Positions 62,828 to 64,000 of a stretch of DNA of 64,000 nucleotides are shown here, piece after piece. The stretch comes from Paludibacteraceae bacterium (GTDB lineage: Bacteria; Bacteroidota; Bacteroidia; Bacteroidales; Paludibacteraceae): NCBI GenBank assembly GCA_017461505.1, contig JAFTXV010000003.1:1-64000 (forward strand), read 5' to 3'. Position 1 is the stretch's first letter. Every line of letters begins with the position of its first letter. The translations under genes were made by a program, and so were the position numbers. The notes under the pieces are model-generated. The model worked only from the letters and a program-made list of their open reading frames with translations, ran no database searches and had not been told where the DNA came from.

Positions 62828-64000
62828 ATGAAAAAGATTTTTTCTCTTTTCGTTGCTTTGACAGCTATGATGGCTGTTCATGCTACTGATTACTACTTTG
62901 CTGGTGAAGCAAGTGGTTGGAGCAATAACAACGAGGCTTTCAAGTTCGTTGAAGTAGATGGCGTTCTCACTCTTGAGGTGGCTGACCTCTATGGTGAGTT
63001 CAAAGTAGCTGAAAATGGTGGTTGGCACCCACAACATGGTGCGGCTGCTGCTGGCGAAGGTGTGGCTATGAACACCCCTTACACTTTAGTAAAGTGCATC
63101 GACACTCCTGAAAAACCAGAGGCAGACGCTCCTGCTAATGCTGCTATTCTTATGCCTGAGAATTCTGGATTTGAGAAACCACGTTACAAAGATGCAAAGC
63201 TGACATTGGATGTTTCCAATCCAGACGCTATTGTAATCAACCTCGTTGCAGGTACTTTGTACGATTATGCTGCTGGCCCTACCACTTATCAAATCGTAGG
63301 TGCGTTCACCAACAACTGGAGTCTTACTGACGCTATCCAATTTGAGGATGTTGACGGCGTATTGACCGCTAATGTACCAGACATGAACGGTACTTTCAAG
63401 GTAATCAAGGACCGCGCTTGGGACGAGCAATGGGGTACCAACCGTGAGACTAATGCAGGTCTTGCATTAGGTGTTCCTTATGTGATGGGTGCTAAGAACG
63501 ATACTGGCGATCCTGCTAACTTGGCATTTGCTAACCCTTTTGCTGGCTACAAGAACGCTACTCTTACCCTTGAGGCTAAGGATAATGGTGACATGGTATT
63601 GACTCTCGTTTCTGGTGAGTTTTATGCTGTTCAAGCAGATTGGCACATTCCTGGTTCAAAACTTGGTTGGAACTGCGATGTGGATCAACGCTTTACTCCT
63701 GTAGAAGGTGAAGCTAATACTTATGAGTTGTTGGCAGCTGAGTTTGGAGCAGATTTCAAGGTTGTTTATGGCAACTGGGCTGTAGAGTTTGGTGCTCCTG
63801 CTGATGATGCATACTGGAAAGTGAACGAGGAATATACTTGTGCATTTAAGGGCGGTAATATTCACTCTGTAAACGATAACGATGTATATATTGACTGTAC
63901 CATTCGTTTGGTAGTTGACTACGAGAAAGCAGAGGTTAAGATTACCATTGAGTCAGAGACAGTTCCTACAGCTGTAGAAGATGTAGTTGCTCCTAATACA
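62828..64000 (+). CDS. SusE/SusF-like secreted binding protein (3' end off window)
   Basis: 391 codons to the window edge. ATG 62828 gives signal peptide MKKIFSLFVALTAMMAVHA with no lipobox, unlike SusE/F lipoproteins. About three repeats of roughly 100-110 residues start with DYYFAGEASGW, YQIVGAFTNNWSL and YAVQADWHIPGSKLGW; each resembles the carbohydrate-binding modules of SusE/SusF. The last visible residues (ESETVPTAVEDVVAPNT) look like the lead-in to a Bacteroidota C-terminal sorting tail, so a secreted rather than lipid-anchored protein is likely. Codon bias is strong, suggesting high expression. Only 31 bp separate it from the esterase gene. Confidence 0.75.
   Translation, partial: MKKIFSLFVALTAMMAVHATDYYFAGEASGWSNNNEAFKFVEVDGVLTLEVADLYGEFKVAENGGWHPQHGAAAAGEGVAMNTPYTLVKCIDTPEKPEADAPANAAILMPENSGFEKPRYKDAKLTLDVSNPDAIVINLVAGTLYDYAAGPTTYQIVGAFTNNWSLTDAIQFEDVDGVLTANVPDMNGTFKVIKDRAWDEQWGTNRETNAGLALGVPYVMGAKNDTGDPANLAFANPFAGYKNATLTLEAKDNGDMVLTLVSGEFYAVQADWHIPGSKLGWNCDVDQRFTPVEGEANTYELLAAEFGADFKVVYGNWAVEFGAPADDAYWKVNEEYTCAFKGGNIHSVNDNDVYIDCTIRLVVDYEKAEVKITIESETVPTAVEDVVAPNT

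Overview
The window comes from a Bacteroidales (Bacteroidota) chromosome. The signs are a complete SusC/SusD polysaccharide-utilization locus, SprA (the type IX secretion translocon), cargo proteins with type IX C-terminal sorting tails, weak ribosome binding sites, and repeated Bacteroidota promoters (TTTG or TTGC, 19-20 bp, then TAnnTTTG, mostly TACCTTTG). Genus cannot be fixed from the sequence. No insertion sequence, phage or CRISPR array was seen.

Layout. 1-5842 (-): 3'-incomplete giant secreted surface protein with GLUG, Ig-like and 66-residue InlB-type repeats, behind a long structured non-coding stretch (5843-6952). 6953-8934 (+): grpE-dnaJ chaperones. 8976-11459 (+): a large outer-membrane barrel. 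11379-19914 (-): a long envelope operon read from MlaE/MlaF-like lipid transport through a small prodomain-like protein, a type IX-exported M6 metalloprotease, exonuclease III, LptB, a GT2 transferase, a GT2-LPS-kinase fusion and an O-antigen-ligase-like protein. 20262-25323: htpG, a DUF2461 protein, tRNA-Arg(CCT), RNase H with a viroplasmin-type N domain, and GAPDH. 25626-25966: a strongly structured RNA with its own promoter and terminator, family not recognised. 26033-31979: an AT-rich module of LPP20-like, DUF4384-like, barrel and lipoprotein genes facing an outer-membrane caspase-like peptidase. 32471-38266: glutathione peroxidase, a 41-residue membrane protein, PlsC-type acyltransferase, DUF819 transporter-like protein, two barrels and a TonB-C-domain lipoprotein. 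38580-47229: ruvA, sprA, a NadR-like kinase. 47265-53785: tRNA-Arg(ACG), a second M6 protease, and the metY-metX-thrA methionine/threonine operon (-). 54178-64000: a SusC-SusD-SGBP-GH30-SGNH-SusE/F-like locus resembling beta-1,6-glucan loci.

How it fits together. Much of the window builds or uses the cell envelope. SprA would export the two M6 proteases and possibly the giant repeat protein. LptB, the glycosyltransferases, the sugar kinase and the ligase act on LPS. MlaEF-like proteins handle lipids, and the sus locus captures and cuts a glucan. The most unusual items are the envelope caspase module, the free-standing protease prodomain, the unidentified 341-nt RNA, and several families of short intergenic repeats. 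Two of these repeat copies sit in frame inside linkers of ruvA and rnhA.
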